From positions 1-50,717 of the forward strand of contig JBKECD010000026.1 in assembly GCA_047974225.1 (NCBI GenBank): a DNA stretch of 50,717 nt, read 5' to 3'. Below the pieces are notes generated by a model. It had not been told where the DNA came from and searched no databases. It worked only from the letters and a program-made list of their open reading frames with translations. This DNA comes from JBKEDC01 sp047974225 (GTDB lineage: Bacteria; Bacteroidota; Bacteroidia; Bacteroidales; Prolixibacteraceae). Shown here piece by piece: positions 23,718 through 32,137 of this stretch. The position numbers and the translations under genes were made by a program. Every line of letters begins with the position of its first letter. Position 1 is the stretch's first letter.

Positions 23718-23909
23718 TATAGCTATGCTGTTTATTGCCTTTGGCGTTTATTGCTATGCTGTTTATTGCCTTTGGCGTTTATTGCTATGCTGTTTATTGC
23801 CTTTGGCGTTTATTGCTATGCTGTTTATTGCCTTTGGCGTTTATTGCTATGCTGTTTATTGCCTTTGGCGTTTATTGCTATGCTGTTTATTGCTATGCTG
23901 TTTATTGTG
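23718..23909. repeat. 31-bp minisatellite upstream of cysD
   Basis: CTATGCTGTTTATTG recurs at 23723, 23754, 23785, 23816, 23847 and 23878, exactly 31 bases apart; the last part contains two 15-base half units (23878, 23893). Each 31-bp unit is two related halves, TTTATTGCCTTTGGCG and TTTATTGCTATGCTG, so the ancestral unit was about 15-16 bp. It forms the leader region of cysD on the minus strand. The reading frames through it are repeat artefacts. Confidence 0.9.
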
Positions 23910-23927
23910 TGTGGTTGTATTAATAAT

Positions 23928-25733
23928 TTAAAAAGGCCAAAAGAGAGGGATAAAGGTAATAGAAATAATGAAAGCGATAAGATTGAGTGGCAGACCGACT
24001 TTCACATAGTCCGAAAATTTATAATTACCCAAACCTTGTACCAATAAATTGGTCTGATAGCCAATCGGTGTAGCGAAGCTTGCCGATGCTGCGATGCAGA
24101 TAGCAATGAGAAAAGGCTGCGGATTCACTCCCAACTGATTGGCTGCTGCCACGGCGATGGGGAATACCAAAGCCGCAGCGGCGTTGTTGGTGATAAATTC
24201 GGTGAATATATTGGTGATGAGGTAGAGTGTAATCAGTACGCCAATCGGACCCCATGCTTTCGAGAAGTTGATAGCGGCATTGGCAATTCCAGCAGCCGCG
24301 CCCGACTCGTGCAGGGCATTGCTGATGCCAAAGGCACAGGCAATGGTGATGAGCACATCCCACGTGATGAATTTGGTATATTTGCGATTGGGCACAATGT
24401 TTACCCAAGTCATTAGCACGGCTGTGAGTGCTGCAAAATAAAACATATCGGGTTTATTGCCATTCAAGCTAGGCAATTTTTGGCTGATAGTGGCGCCGAT
24501 TATCATCAGCAGAACCAAGACAAGAGCAATCGCTCGTTGTCCTTTATATCGTGGAGGTGGCAATTCGCCAATGCTCGATGTGAGGTAGAAAATTTGTGAA
24601 TCGCCCCAGTTTTTCGTAAAATCTTTGGTAGCAAGCATCACCAAACTATCGCCAGTTTTCATTTTAAAAGATCCGACGTTGCCCGAAATGGTTTCACCAT
24701 TTCGATAGACAGCCAGCACTTCGGCGCGATAGTGGCTGATGAAATCAAATTCATCAATAGTGCAATTGATGCCTGGGAATCGTGTAGAGAGCACCACTTC
24801 GATTTGCTCTAATGCCGAACTGTCTTCCATCTTTTTGAATTGCTGAGCGGCTTCGAGCTTAATGTTTTTGTTGGTGAGCAGAGGTTGAAGTTGGTCGGAT
24901 TTCACTCGAAGCACGAGCTTATCGCTAGGCAGTAGAATAAAAGTGCCGTTTGAGGCATCAATTTTTTCGTCATTGCGCACGATGGTCTGTATTCGAATAT
25001 CTCGCATTACAGAATTTCGTCCGTTTTCCACTTCACTGCCAATGAGCGAGCTGTTTTTAGTCAGACTCGCATCGAGGAAATATTTCTTACGGTCATAGGC
25101 ATGTCGCAGCGTGTTGTCTTTTTTCCCGGGCAGTAGTTTATTGCCAATCGTAATGAGATAAAGGAATCCAATAACGGCGATGATGATACCTACTTTTCCT
25201 GTTTCAAACATGCCTAGTCCCGACATGCCACTTTCCTGCATCATGCCGTGCACCACGAGGTTGGTGGAAGTGCCGATGAGTGTACACATGCCGCCAAAGA
25301 TGGTGGCATAGGAGAGGGGGATGAGAAACTTCTGAGGCGAGAGGTTCATCTTTTCTGCCCAATTCTTGATGATGGGCGCAAAGATAATGACCACGGGGGT
25401 GTTGTTTAGGAATGCCGATAGCGAAGCCACTGGCAAGAGGATCTTGGTGAGGGTGAAAGGAAATTTTCCACGCCGCTTGGGCAGATAATTACGTGCCACG
25501 ACATTCAAAGCTCCCGAATATCGCACGCCAGCACTGACGAGGAAAAGCACCGCCACAGTGAGCATCCCTTTATTAGAGAAGCCTGCCAATGCTTGCTCAG
25601 AATCAATCACACCCGAAATCATCAGCACGGTGAGTGCCGAAAAGAACACCATTCCCGGGCGCATCAAGTCATAGATGAGCGAGATAATGATGAGGATGAT
25701 AATGCCGATTACAAAAAAAGCTTCCGCCGTCAT
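23928..25733 (-). CDS. SLC13 family permease with two TrkA-C domains, probable sulfate transporter
   Basis: The 601-residue membrane protein has a first block of five or six helices (about 1-200), a soluble middle with two RCK_C/TrkA-C-like domains (about 210-385; SEVENGRNSVMRDIRIQTIV and TFILLPSDKLVLRVK in the first, G-D-S-L-V-M-L-A in the second) and a second block of helices (about 400-601). SLC13/DASS signatures are L-N-N-T-P-V-V-I-I-F-A-P (108-119), G-T-S-T-N-L-V-V-H-G (153-162), T-N-N-A-A-A-A-L-V-F-P and ATPIGYQTNLLVQGLG. Location before cysD suggests sulfate uptake, which I infer. A TACCTTTG -7-like box precedes the ATG. Confidence 0.88.
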   Translation of the reverse strand: MTAEAFFVIGIIILIIISLIYDLMRPGMVFFSALTVLMISGVIDSEQALAGFSNKGMLTVAVLFLVSAGVRYSGALNVVARNYLPKRRGKFPFTLTKILLPVASLSAFLNNTPVVIIFAPIIKNWAEKMNLSPQKFLIPLSYATIFGGMCTLIGTSTNLVVHGMMQESGMSGLGMFETGKVGIIIAVIGFLYLITIGNKLLPGKKDNTLRHAYDRKKYFLDASLTKNSSLIGSEVENGRNSVMRDIRIQTIVRNDEKIDASNGTFILLPSDKLVLRVKSDQLQPLLTNKNIKLEAAQQFKKMEDSSALEQIEVVLSTRFPGINCTIDEFDFISHYRAEVLAVYRNGETISGNVGSFKMKTGDSLVMLATKDFTKNWGDSQIFYLTSSIGELPPPRYKGQRAIALVLVLLMIIGATISQKLPSLNGNKPDMFYFAALTAVLMTWVNIVPNRKYTKFITWDVLITIACAFGISNALHESGAAAGIANAAINFSKAWGPIGVLITLYLITNIFTEFITNNAAAALVFPIAVAAANQLGVNPQPFLIAICIAASASFATPIGYQTNLLVQGLGNYKFSDYVKVGLPLNLIAFIISITFIPLFWPF

Positions 25734-25756
25734 TGGTTCTTCGTTTTTGACAGGCG

Positions 25757-25764
25757 CAAAGGTA
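25757..25764 (-). promoter_or_regulatory. -7 box before the SLC13 permease gene
   Basis: TACCTTTG on the minus strand matches TAnnTTTG, 23 bases before the ATG. This could start the permease-cysD-cysN transcript. No -33 box is clear. Confidence 0.45.
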
Positions 25765-25816
25765 AAGAACTTTCAGCGTATGACTATGGCTATAAATACC
25801 TAGTTATGAAGAAATA

Positions 25817-26266
25817 TTAGAACGAATAGTTACTCAATAAGCAGCACACTTCTTCTAGAAATAGCTTGTCATCAGCAGTGAACGGAGCTGGCGAATGGCT
25901 GTCAATGTCTAATTCGGCAACAAAATCACTATTCTTTAGAATCGGTACCACGATTTCGGATTGCACATCTAATCCGCAAGAAATGTAGTTGTCAATCTGG
26001 CTGACATCTTGCACTATCATAGTGTTCTTATTGCTTGCTACTTGTCCGCACACGCCTTTGCCAACGGCGATATGTGTGTGTGGTGTAGGTTTCCCTGCAA
26101 AATCACCGAGCACCAACTCTCCATTGCGCAGGATATAGAATCCCACCCAATCATAATGATAGATGCGCTCTTTGAGCAAGGTGCAAATATCGAGCAAAAG
26201 TCTTGGTTTGTTTTCGCGAACCATCAACTTGATTTGCTCAAAACATTCTTCAAATATAGGTTTCAT
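25817..26266 (-). CDS. GAF domain protein, free methionine-(R)-sulfoxide reductase-like
   Basis: The 149-residue single GAF domain matches the fRMsr family, which reduces free methionine-(R)-sulfoxide. Seen are W-V-G-F-Y (40-44), G-D-F-A-G-K-P (54-60), GKGVCGQV with Cys73, I-S-C with Cys97, S-E-I-V-V-P (103-108) and E-L-D-I-D-S (118-123). The cysteine that normally follows G-K-P-A is absent (it reads GKPTPHTH), while the two others, including the one matching the catalytic position, remain. Enzyme activity is plausible but not certain. It is the last gene of the yigZ-pyrB-pyrI cluster, 24 bases after pyrI. Confidence 0.85.
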   Translation of the reverse strand: MKPIFEECFEQIKLMVRENKPRLLLDICTLLKERIYHYDWVGFYILRNGELVLGDFAGKPTPHTHIAVGKGVCGQVASNKNTMIVQDVSQIDNYISCGLDVQSEIVVPILKNSDFVAELDIDSHSPAPFTADDKLFLEEVCCLLSNYSF

Positions 26267-26290
26267 TTTTTGCAGTTTTTATGCTGGTTG

Positions 26291-26770
26291 CTATTTAATT
26301 ACAATCTGGTTTTCATAAGTGATTTTCTCGCAGTATTTGCATTTGAGGTGAATCGGGCTTTTGCTTGTTACCTGAAATGAGGTGCGTATGGCTTCATTAT
26401 TGGTGATGCACTTTGGATTGAAGCAGCGCACAATTCCCATTACAGTGTCGGGCACTTCCACGACTTTCTTTTCCACTACTTCGTAGTCTTTGATGACATT
26501 AATTTTTGCATTGGGTGCAATCAGTGCAATTTTGTCCACCTCATTGGGGGCAAAATACTGATTTGCCACCTTGATGATTGCTTTGCTTCCTTGGGTGCTA
26601 CTGTCGAGGTTGGCACCGAAGGTAATCATATTGCTGGTTTTTTCGAGTTCGAGGATTGAAATGACTTTGAAAAGGCTTTCCGAAGGGATGTGGTCAATCA
26701 CAGTGCCATTTTCGAGTGCACTGACTTTGAGCTTTAATCTTTTGGTTCTGTTGTCGTTAATAGCACACAT
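26291..26770 (-). CDS. pyrI: Aspartate carbamoyltransferase regulatory subunit
   Basis: The 159-residue regulatory chain of aspartate transcarbamoylase carries the allosteric nucleotide domain (G-T-V-I-D-H-I, 22-28) and the C-terminal zinc domain with Cys116, Cys121, Cys144 and Cys147 (CFNPKC and CKYC). It binds the catalytic chain and confers control by CTP and ATP. The start codon lies one base after the pyrB stop, so the two are translationally coupled. Confidence 0.96.
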   Translation of the reverse strand: MCAINDNRTKRLKLKVSALENGTVIDHIPSESLFKVISILELEKTSNMITFGANLDSSTQGSKAIIKVANQYFAPNEVDKIALIAPNAKINVIKDYEVVEKKVVEVPDTVMGIVRCFNPKCITNNEAIRTSFQVTSKSPIHLKCKYCEKITYENQIVIK

Positions 26771-26771
26771 G

Positions 26772-27680
26772 TTATTTGAGGTTTAGAGCGTGAGAAATAA
26801 TGGCTTGTCGAGTGTATAGACCATTGAGTGCTTGCTCGAAATAATAAGCCTTAGGATTGCTATCTACATCGGTGCTGATTTCATTGACACGAGGCAGTGG
26901 GTGTAGGATTCTAAGTGTGTCTTTAGTGTTGTTGAGCATTTCATTTTTAAGAATATAGACGTTCTTCACCTTTTCATACTCGATAGGGTCGGAGAAACGC
27001 TCTTTTTGCACGCGAGTCATGTAAAGAATATCAGCTTCAGAAATGATATCATTAAACTCTGAATGCTCATAGTATTTAATGCCTTTGTCTGAAAGGAAGT
27101 TTTTATATTCGTTTGGCATTGCCAATTCTTCGGGGGCGATGAAGTTGAAGATTGGATTTTCAAATTCCGACATCGCCATGAGCAGCGAGTGCACCGTGCG
27201 ACCGTATTTCAAATCGCCCACCATGAAGAGATTAATATCGTCTAATCGTCCCTGTGTTTTTAGGATGGAATACATGTCGAGCAGTGTCTGCGAGGGATGC
27301 TGATTGGCACCATCGCCGGCATTGATGATTGGCACTGGCGACACTTCTGCGGCATATCGCGCGGCACCTTCGAGCGGGTGGCGCATCACAATGAGGTCGG
27401 CATAGTTCGACACCATCTTGATGGTGTCGTGCAAGGTTTCCCCTTTCGTTACACTCGAAGAGTTGGAATCACTAAATCCGATAATTCGACCGCCAAGTCG
27501 GTTGATGGCAGTTTCAAAGCTCAATCGAGTGCGAGTCGAAGGCTCAAAGAAGAGTGAAGCAACTACTTTTCCTTCGAGCAATCGCTGATTGGGGTTTTGC
27601 TCAAAGTCGGCTGCCAGCTCCATGATTCGGAGGTATTCCTCTTTGGTGAAGTCGGTGATTGAAATTAAATCTTTTTTCAT
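26772..27680 (-). CDS. pyrB: Aspartate carbamoyltransferase catalytic subunit
   Basis: The 302-residue enzyme condenses carbamoyl phosphate and aspartate in pyrimidine synthesis. The carbamoyl phosphate motif S-T-R-T-R is at 48-52, the mobile-loop lysine in SSVTKGETL at about 79, followed by G-D-G-A-N-Q-H-P-S-Q (about 121-130) and HPLPR near the end. The ATG overlaps the yigZ stop (ATGA), so it is coupled to the upstream gene. Confidence 0.97.
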   Translation of the reverse strand: MKKDLISITDFTKEEYLRIMELAADFEQNPNQRLLEGKVVASLFFEPSTRTRLSFETAINRLGGRIIGFSDSNSSSVTKGETLHDTIKMVSNYADLIVMRHPLEGAARYAAEVSPVPIINAGDGANQHPSQTLLDMYSILKTQGRLDDINLFMVGDLKYGRTVHSLLMAMSEFENPIFNFIAPEELAMPNEYKNFLSDKGIKYYEHSEFNDIISEADILYMTRVQKERFSDPIEYEKVKNVYILKNEMLNNTKDTLRILHPLPRVNEISTDVDSNPKAYYFEQALNGLYTRQAIISHALNLK

Positions 27681-28312
27681 GTTGTTTTTTTAGCCCCCTT
27701 GGGGGAGTTGGAGGGGGCTAAATTCACTTTTGCTCCCTCAATTTCTTCAAATTGCTTAATAATTCGCTCGCTGTCGTTTTTGCGGACAGCGGTGAGTATT
27801 CGGCATTGGAGGTCAAAGTTATTCTTTTTTTGTTCTATCTGTTCGTTTTTGAAAACTTTCATCACATCATTCATCGCGAGGTAGTCAAATTCCACCCAGA
27901 AGTTCACCATCACAAGTTGTTCTTCGATATTAGCTTCTTCGATTGCAAGTGCAGCAGCATTGCGATAGGCATTGATTAATCCGCTAGTTCCGAGGAGTAC
28001 ACCGCCAAAATATCTCACCACCACGATGAGTATATTGGTGAGTTCTGCTTTTTGAATTTGTCCAAGAATTGGCTTTCCTGCTGTTGAAGATGGTTCGCCA
28101 TCATCATTGGCGCGGAAGTTAGTGAGGTCAGCGCCTAATCGCCAAGCAAAGCAATGGTGTCTTGCGGCATAGTGTTCTTTTTTGAGGGTAGCGATATAAT
28201 CTTTGATTTCTTCTTCGGTTTCCACGGGATAGGCATAGGCGATAAACTTACTTCCCTTATCTTTGAAAAGGGCTTCGGTGGGGGCGGCTATGGTGAGGAA
28301 TGAATCAGTCAT
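27677..28312 (-). CDS. YigZ/IMPACT family protein
   Basis: The 211-residue member of the IMPACT/YigZ family has the N-terminal UPF0029 domain: KGSKFIAYAYPVETEEE, AARHHCFAW, NDDGEPSSTAGKPILGQI and VVRYFGGVLLGTSGLINAY. A C-terminal ferredoxin-like half follows. The role is uncertain (possible translation-linked regulator). The last residues NLAPSNSPKGAKKTT are encoded by a palindromic repeat at 27691-27720 and are not expected in the family; the reading frame thereby reaches the pyrB start. A dnaA terminator lies just upstream, so transcription of this cluster should start in the 12-base gap or earlier by read-through. Confidence 0.9.
   Translation of the reverse strand: MTDSFLTIAAPTEALFKDKGSKFIAYAYPVETEEEIKDYIATLKKEHYAARHHCFAWRLGADLTNFRANDDGEPSSTAGKPILGQIQKAELTNILIVVVRYFGGVLLGTSGLINAYRNAAALAIEEANIEEQLVMVNFWVEFDYLAMNDVMKVFKNEQIEQKKNNFDLQCRILTAVRKNDSERIIKQFEEIEGAKVNLAPSNSPKGAKKTT
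27691..27720. repeat. Palindromic intergenic-type repeat inside the 3' end of yigZ
   Basis: TAGCCCCCT (27691-27699) pairs with AGGGGGCTA (27712-27720) across a 12-base loop. Similar palindromes occur between genes in many Bacteroidetes. Here it lies within the coding sequence, supplying the yigZ C-terminus. Confidence 0.65.
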
Positions 28313-28323
28313 ATTTATTCAAA

Positions 28324-28355
28324 AATAGGCAACCCAAATATTAGGGTTGCCTATT
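28324..28355 (-). terminator. Intrinsic terminator of dnaA
   Basis: On the minus strand AATAGGCAACCC (28355-28344 as its complement) forms a 12-bp stem with an 8-base loop and runs into TTTTTGAATAA. It lies six bases beyond the dnaA stop. Confidence 0.8.
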
Positions 28356-28361
28356 GATATA

Positions 28362-29771
28362 TTAAAGCTTCAATTTGCGTTCGATTTGTTTGAATATTGT
28401 CAGGAAATTTTTATCCGTATCTAGTAGGTTTTTAATTGTTTTGCAAGCATGCATGACGGTGGCGTGGTCTTTTTTTCCCACTTGCGCGCCGATTGCTGAA
28501 AGCGATTGGTTGGTCATTTCTTTGGAAAAATACATGGTTAATTGCCGTGCTTGTACTATTTCTCGTTTTCTTGTTTTCGAGATCATATCTTCCAATTGGA
28601 TATTTAAGGACTCGCAGACGACCTTGGCGATATGATTCACCGAAAGTTCCACCTTGGTGCTTTTCACTAAGCTATTGATGACATTGTTTGCCAAGTCGAT
28701 TGTAATTTCATTTTTATTAATCGTGTAGGCAAGCAAGGAAACCAAAGTGCCTTCGAGTTCTCGGATATTTCCCGTTACGTGAGAGGCGATATGTTCAAAT
28801 ATTTCTTCTGAAAACTCCACTCCATCTCTTTTCGCTTTAAGCTTTAATATCTGCATGCGAGTTTCGAAATTGGGAATTTCCAATTTTGCAGAAAGTCCCC
28901 ATCTGAATCGAGAAAGCAATCGTTCCTCCATTCCGTCGAGTTCCGCAGGTGGAGTGTCGGAAGTCAGGATTAGCTGCTTGCCACTTTGGTGTAGATGGTT
29001 GAAAATATGAAAGAAAGTGCGTTGCGTTCCTGTTTTTCCAGCTAGTTCTTGCACATCATCAAGAATCAGCACATCAATCGACTGATAGAAATGCATAAAA
29101 TCATTGATTTGCCCATTTCTAGAAGCTTCGGTGTATTGGTTCATGAAGAGGTTGGCAGTAACATACAATACCCGTTTTTCAGGATGATTGCTCAATGTTT
29201 CAATCCCAATAGCGTGAGCTAGGTGTGTTTTGCCCAATCCTGATTTTCCATGAATTAGTAGCGGATTAAAAGTAGTCCGCCCTGGGTTTTTAGCTGCGGC
29301 TATTCCCGCGGCATGGGCTAGACTATTGCAATCGCCGATTATATAGTTGTCAAAATTATAACTACTTTTTAATTGGGGGTCAATTTGTGGTTTTTTGACA
29401 TTTTGGTTTGCAAATGGATTTTTGAAAGTCCTTTCAGCATCCCCTGTTTTTGGTTGGTTTTGGAATTGGGTGTTGTTTTCTGTGGGGTAGTTGACAGTGT
29501 ATGGGGAGTCTCCCGCATTGCTCATCACCACAGAGTATTCCAATCGTGCTTGCTCCCCGATAACCTTGCGAAGTGTTTTCCGGAGTAAGTCAATGTAATG
29601 TTCTTCGAGATATTCATAGACAAAGGTGCTAGGAACTTGAATAATCAATGTTTGATTATCCAACTTCAAAGGAACAATAGGCTTAAACCAAGTATCGAAG
29701 CTCTTGGGTGAGATATTATCTCGAATAATATCTAAGCATTTGTTCCATTTTTCTTGATGTGCACTTGTCAT
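28362..29771 (-). CDS. dnaA: Chromosomal replication initiator protein DnaA
   Basis: The 469-residue initiator has all four domains: the N-terminal domain I (W-N-K-C-L-D-I-I-R-D-N-I-S), a variable Q/N-rich linker (about 85-130), the AAA+ domain with Walker A HGKSGLGKTHLAH (174-186) and Walker B DVLILDDVQEL, and the helix-turn-helix domain IV with the signature KKDHATVMHACKTI near 440. It binds DnaA boxes and opens the origin. The adjacent 254-bp upstream region is AT-rich but shows no cluster of TTATCCACA boxes. Confidence 0.97.
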   Translation of the reverse strand: MTSAHQEKWNKCLDIIRDNISPKSFDTWFKPIVPLKLDNQTLIIQVPSTFVYEYLEEHYIDLLRKTLRKVIGEQARLEYSVVMSNAGDSPYTVNYPTENNTQFQNQPKTGDAERTFKNPFANQNVKKPQIDPQLKSSYNFDNYIIGDCNSLAHAAGIAAAKNPGRTTFNPLLIHGKSGLGKTHLAHAIGIETLSNHPEKRVLYVTANLFMNQYTEASRNGQINDFMHFYQSIDVLILDDVQELAGKTGTQRTFFHIFNHLHQSGKQLILTSDTPPAELDGMEERLLSRFRWGLSAKLEIPNFETRMQILKLKAKRDGVEFSEEIFEHIASHVTGNIRELEGTLVSLLAYTINKNEITIDLANNVINSLVKSTKVELSVNHIAKVVCESLNIQLEDMISKTRKREIVQARQLTMYFSKEMTNQSLSAIGAQVGKKDHATVMHACKTIKNLLDTDKNFLTIFKQIERKLKL

Positions 29772-30025
29772 GATTTCAGCAGATTTTCGATTTTAAAAAG
29801 CAAAAGATAGAAGTGATTATTTCTTCTTTTCGACAACAAATCTCTTGAAAAAAAAGGAGAAAAAAAAATGCTTTTGCTCTTGATTTTTTGATATTAACAC
29901 TAACCTGCGTATAACTCAATTAATTAGTGAATGAAAAAAATAATATTTTTATAAGCTACTGAATTTAAATGATTTAAAGATTATAATTCGATTAAGTTGC
30001 TTATTTGTTGTCAGTTATCAAGTAT
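29772..30025. other. AT-rich region between dnaA and the MlaD gene
   Basis: This 254-bp gap is strongly A+T-rich, with A-tracts near 29846-29870 and 29933-29950. Only poor DnaA-box-like words are present (TGCGTATAA, TTATCAAGT). It may be the dnaA leader and a terminator zone; I cannot support an origin. Confidence 0.5.
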
Positions 30026-31267
30026 CTAAAAATTTGACTTAGAAAGGGCTTTTAGGGCTTTGTCTAAACGTATTGCCTTGCCATTTTTATAGGCAATTAT
30101 TTGAGCGTTTGGGAACTGCTCTTTAGCTTTCAAAAGTTGATTGCTCAAAGTCTGAAAACTGTTTTCCTTTGGGGTGAAATAATTGTATTTATCTTCACTT
30201 TCGATAAGCTCGACATCGAAGCCATCAAACATCGGGTTGTTGGGGGCTATTCGGTCGGATGATTCCAATAGTAAGATGCAAAAACTATATTTCTCATCAC
30301 TCTTTAGCTCATTCGATGAGATATAAATATCTTTTCCAAAGTCGATGGCAGTTAATTTGAGGTATTTTGAGGGATTGTTTTGGAAGTCAATTAGCAGTTT
30401 GTTTAGCGACTCGGTCATTTCATCGAGGTTGTCATACAGAGAATCGTCATTTACTAAAGCTCCGAGAGTTCCTTTTCCATCTTCGATTTTGGTTAGGATG
30501 GCTGCTAGATCATTGACGAGTATTTTCAAATCGCTTGTGGCGAGGTTTTCGGTAATGGTGGAGAGGTTTTCAGCAACCTGCTTGATGTTTCCAGAGCTTG
30601 CCGCTAGGGCGCTGGTGAGGGTATCGACATGGCTGATGATTTGGCTGATGTCTTTTCGTTGTGCAGCGACCACGCCGCCCAATAGTCCCGACATTTCATC
30701 GAGATTCTGCATCGTGGCGTTAAAATGAGCAATGCTTTGCTTGAGATTTTCTTGAGTTTGGGTGTCTAGCACGGTGTTGAGTGCAGTCATGGTGCTATTC
30801 AAGGATTCGATGAGCTGCTCAGCTTTGTCTTTTATAGGTATAACTTCATTGCCAAGAAGTTCGAGCATATCGCCATCAATAGAAGAGATAAGGGTGTCGC
30901 CTTCTTGATAGTATTCGCTATTTTTTTGCAGGGAAAATTTAATTGCTTTTGTGCCGAGCAAATCGTTTGATGCCAATACTGCCACGGAGCCTTGAGGAAT
31001 TTTAAAATCGCCTTCCACCGCTAGCTCCACCACAAATGTGCCGTCGTTGGCATCTGAGAATGATACGTCTTGCACCAATCCTACCTGAAACCCATTAATT
31101 AGGATGCTGCTCGACTTCACTAATCCATCTACTCGATTATATTTGGCGTAATAGGTGGTGCTTGTTTTGAATATATCTATTCCTTTGAGAAAATTAATTC
31201 CCCAGATAATAATGGCAATACTGCTGATTACGAGCACGCCTAGTTTGATGTATTTCTTGTTTTTCAT
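30026..31267 (-). CDS. MCE/MlaD family lipid-transport protein
   Basis: The 413-residue protein has one N-terminal membrane segment (about 7-27, LGVLVISSIAIIIWGINFL), followed by the MCE domain (about 37-120: Y-Y-A-K-Y-N-R-V-D-G-L, ILINGFQVGLVQDV, VAVLASNDLLGTKAI). A long helical region (about 130-300) with D-G-K-G-T-L-G-A-L-V-N-D-D follows, and a C-terminal alpha/beta extension (about 310-413, ending near IIAYKNGKAIRLDKAL) that recalls SPOR-type folds. It probably forms a periplasmic lipid channel with an ABC transporter encoded elsewhere. I chose the ATG at 31265-31267; the TTG ten codons upstream is less likely. Confidence 0.88.
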   Translation of the reverse strand: MKNKKYIKLGVLVISSIAIIIWGINFLKGIDIFKTSTTYYAKYNRVDGLVKSSSILINGFQVGLVQDVSFSDANDGTFVVELAVEGDFKIPQGSVAVLASNDLLGTKAIKFSLQKNSEYYQEGDTLISSIDGDMLELLGNEVIPIKDKAEQLIESLNSTMTALNTVLDTQTQENLKQSIAHFNATMQNLDEMSGLLGGVVAAQRKDISQIISHVDTLTSALAASSGNIKQVAENLSTITENLATSDLKILVNDLAAILTKIEDGKGTLGALVNDDSLYDNLDEMTESLNKLLIDFQNNPSKYLKLTAIDFGKDIYISSNELKSDEKYSFCILLLESSDRIAPNNPMFDGFDVELIESEDKYNYFTPKENSFQTLSNQLLKAKEQFPNAQIIAYKNGKAIRLDKALKALSKSNF

Positions 31268-31298
31268 ATTCTTTTTTAGTGCGAAGAGCAATGCCAAT

Positions 31299-32060
31299 TC
31301 ACAATTCAGAGCTCAGAGTTTGTTTATAGTCGATAATGGATTGTGCGAGGGCATTGGCGATTTCTTGTTTTCCTTTTTCTGATAAGAGATATTTCGACTC
31401 GTCGGCGTTGGTCAGATAGCCTAGTTCGACCAAAACACTTGCGGTGTTGGTTTCTTTTAATACAAGGAATCCAGCCTGTCGAGTTCCGCGATTTCTCCTA
31501 GAGGTGTATTTAGGGATGTTGTTTTGAATGCAGATAGAAAAATCAGCACTATTTAATAGGTATTCTTCTTGAATTAGGTCGAAGATGATATAGGATTCCG
31601 AAGAATTAGGGTCGAAGTCTTCGTATTGTGTTTTATAATTGTCTTCAATTAAAATCACCGCATTTTCTTTTTTTGCCGTGTTTAGGTTTTCCTCTGAATC
31701 GTGCATCCCGATGATAAATATCTCAAACCCGTGCATATAGGGCTTGGGGAAGGAGTTTACATGTATCGACATGAAGAGTTCAGCGTTGTTTTCATTGGCG
31801 ATGGCAGCTCGTTGGTGTAGCGGCACAAATTTATCACTGGTGCGTGTATATATGATATTGATTGTTTCGTCCAGCTGATTTACGATTTTCCCGATTTCCA
31901 GCGAGTAATCTAACACGATGTTTTTTTCCGTGATTTTATTCCCCAATGCGCCGGGGTCGAAGCCCCCATGACCGGGGTCGAGCACCACGGTGAATTGCGG
32001 CTGCGCCCATCCCAAACAGGATAGAAGAAGACAAAATGATATGGATAAAATTCCTTTCAT
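31299..32060 (-). CDS. N-acetylmuramoyl-L-alanine amidase
   Basis: The 253-residue exported amidase_3 enzyme cleaves the bond between muramic acid and the peptide stem of peptidoglycan. A signal peptide (about 1-19, cleavage after G-W-A) is followed by the zinc-binding residues H31 (DPGHGGFDPG), E45 and H100 (M-S-I-H-V-N-S), and the catalytic E212 (VLVELGYLTN). An insert at about 115-175 is acidic and may be a lid. The MlaD gene follows after about 31 bases, a pairing often seen in Bacteroidetes and likely co-transcribed. Confidence 0.93.
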   Translation of the reverse strand: MKGILSISFCLLLSCLGWAQPQFTVVLDPGHGGFDPGALGNKITEKNIVLDYSLEIGKIVNQLDETINIIYTRTSDKFVPLHQRAAIANENNAELFMSIHVNSFPKPYMHGFEIFIIGMHDSEENLNTAKKENAVILIEDNYKTQYEDFDPNSSESYIIFDLIQEEYLLNSADFSICIQNNIPKYTSRRNRGTRQAGFLVLKETNTASVLVELGYLTNADESKYLLSEKGKQEIANALAQSIIDYKQTLSSEL

Positions 32061-32081
32061 CGTTTGCTTTTTTGAGTGCGT

Positions 32082-32135
32082 AAGTAGCCTAAGTACCCTA
32101 AGTACCCCAGTTGTTACTTAGGTGCTTAGCTACTT
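32082..32135. repeat. Imperfect inverted repeat between ugd and the amidase gene
   Basis: AAGTAGC-CTAAGTA (32082-32096) can pair with TACTTAGG ... GCTACTT (ending 32135). The unit CTAAGTACC is also tandemly repeated. It could weaken transcription from ugd into the amidase gene, but there is no T-run. Confidence 0.45.
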
Positions 32136-32137
32136 TA

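Noticed and set aside
23674..24047. Hydrophobic repeat proteins read from the 31-bp array
   Set aside because: Several frames are open at once, the sequence is a plain tandem repeat and it overlaps the cysD start and the permease end.
29772..30025. Replication origin next to dnaA
   Set aside because: AT-rich, but no cluster of TTATCCACA-type boxes is visible, and Bacteroidetes origins are often away from dnaA. A GC-skew plot of the whole chromosome would decide.
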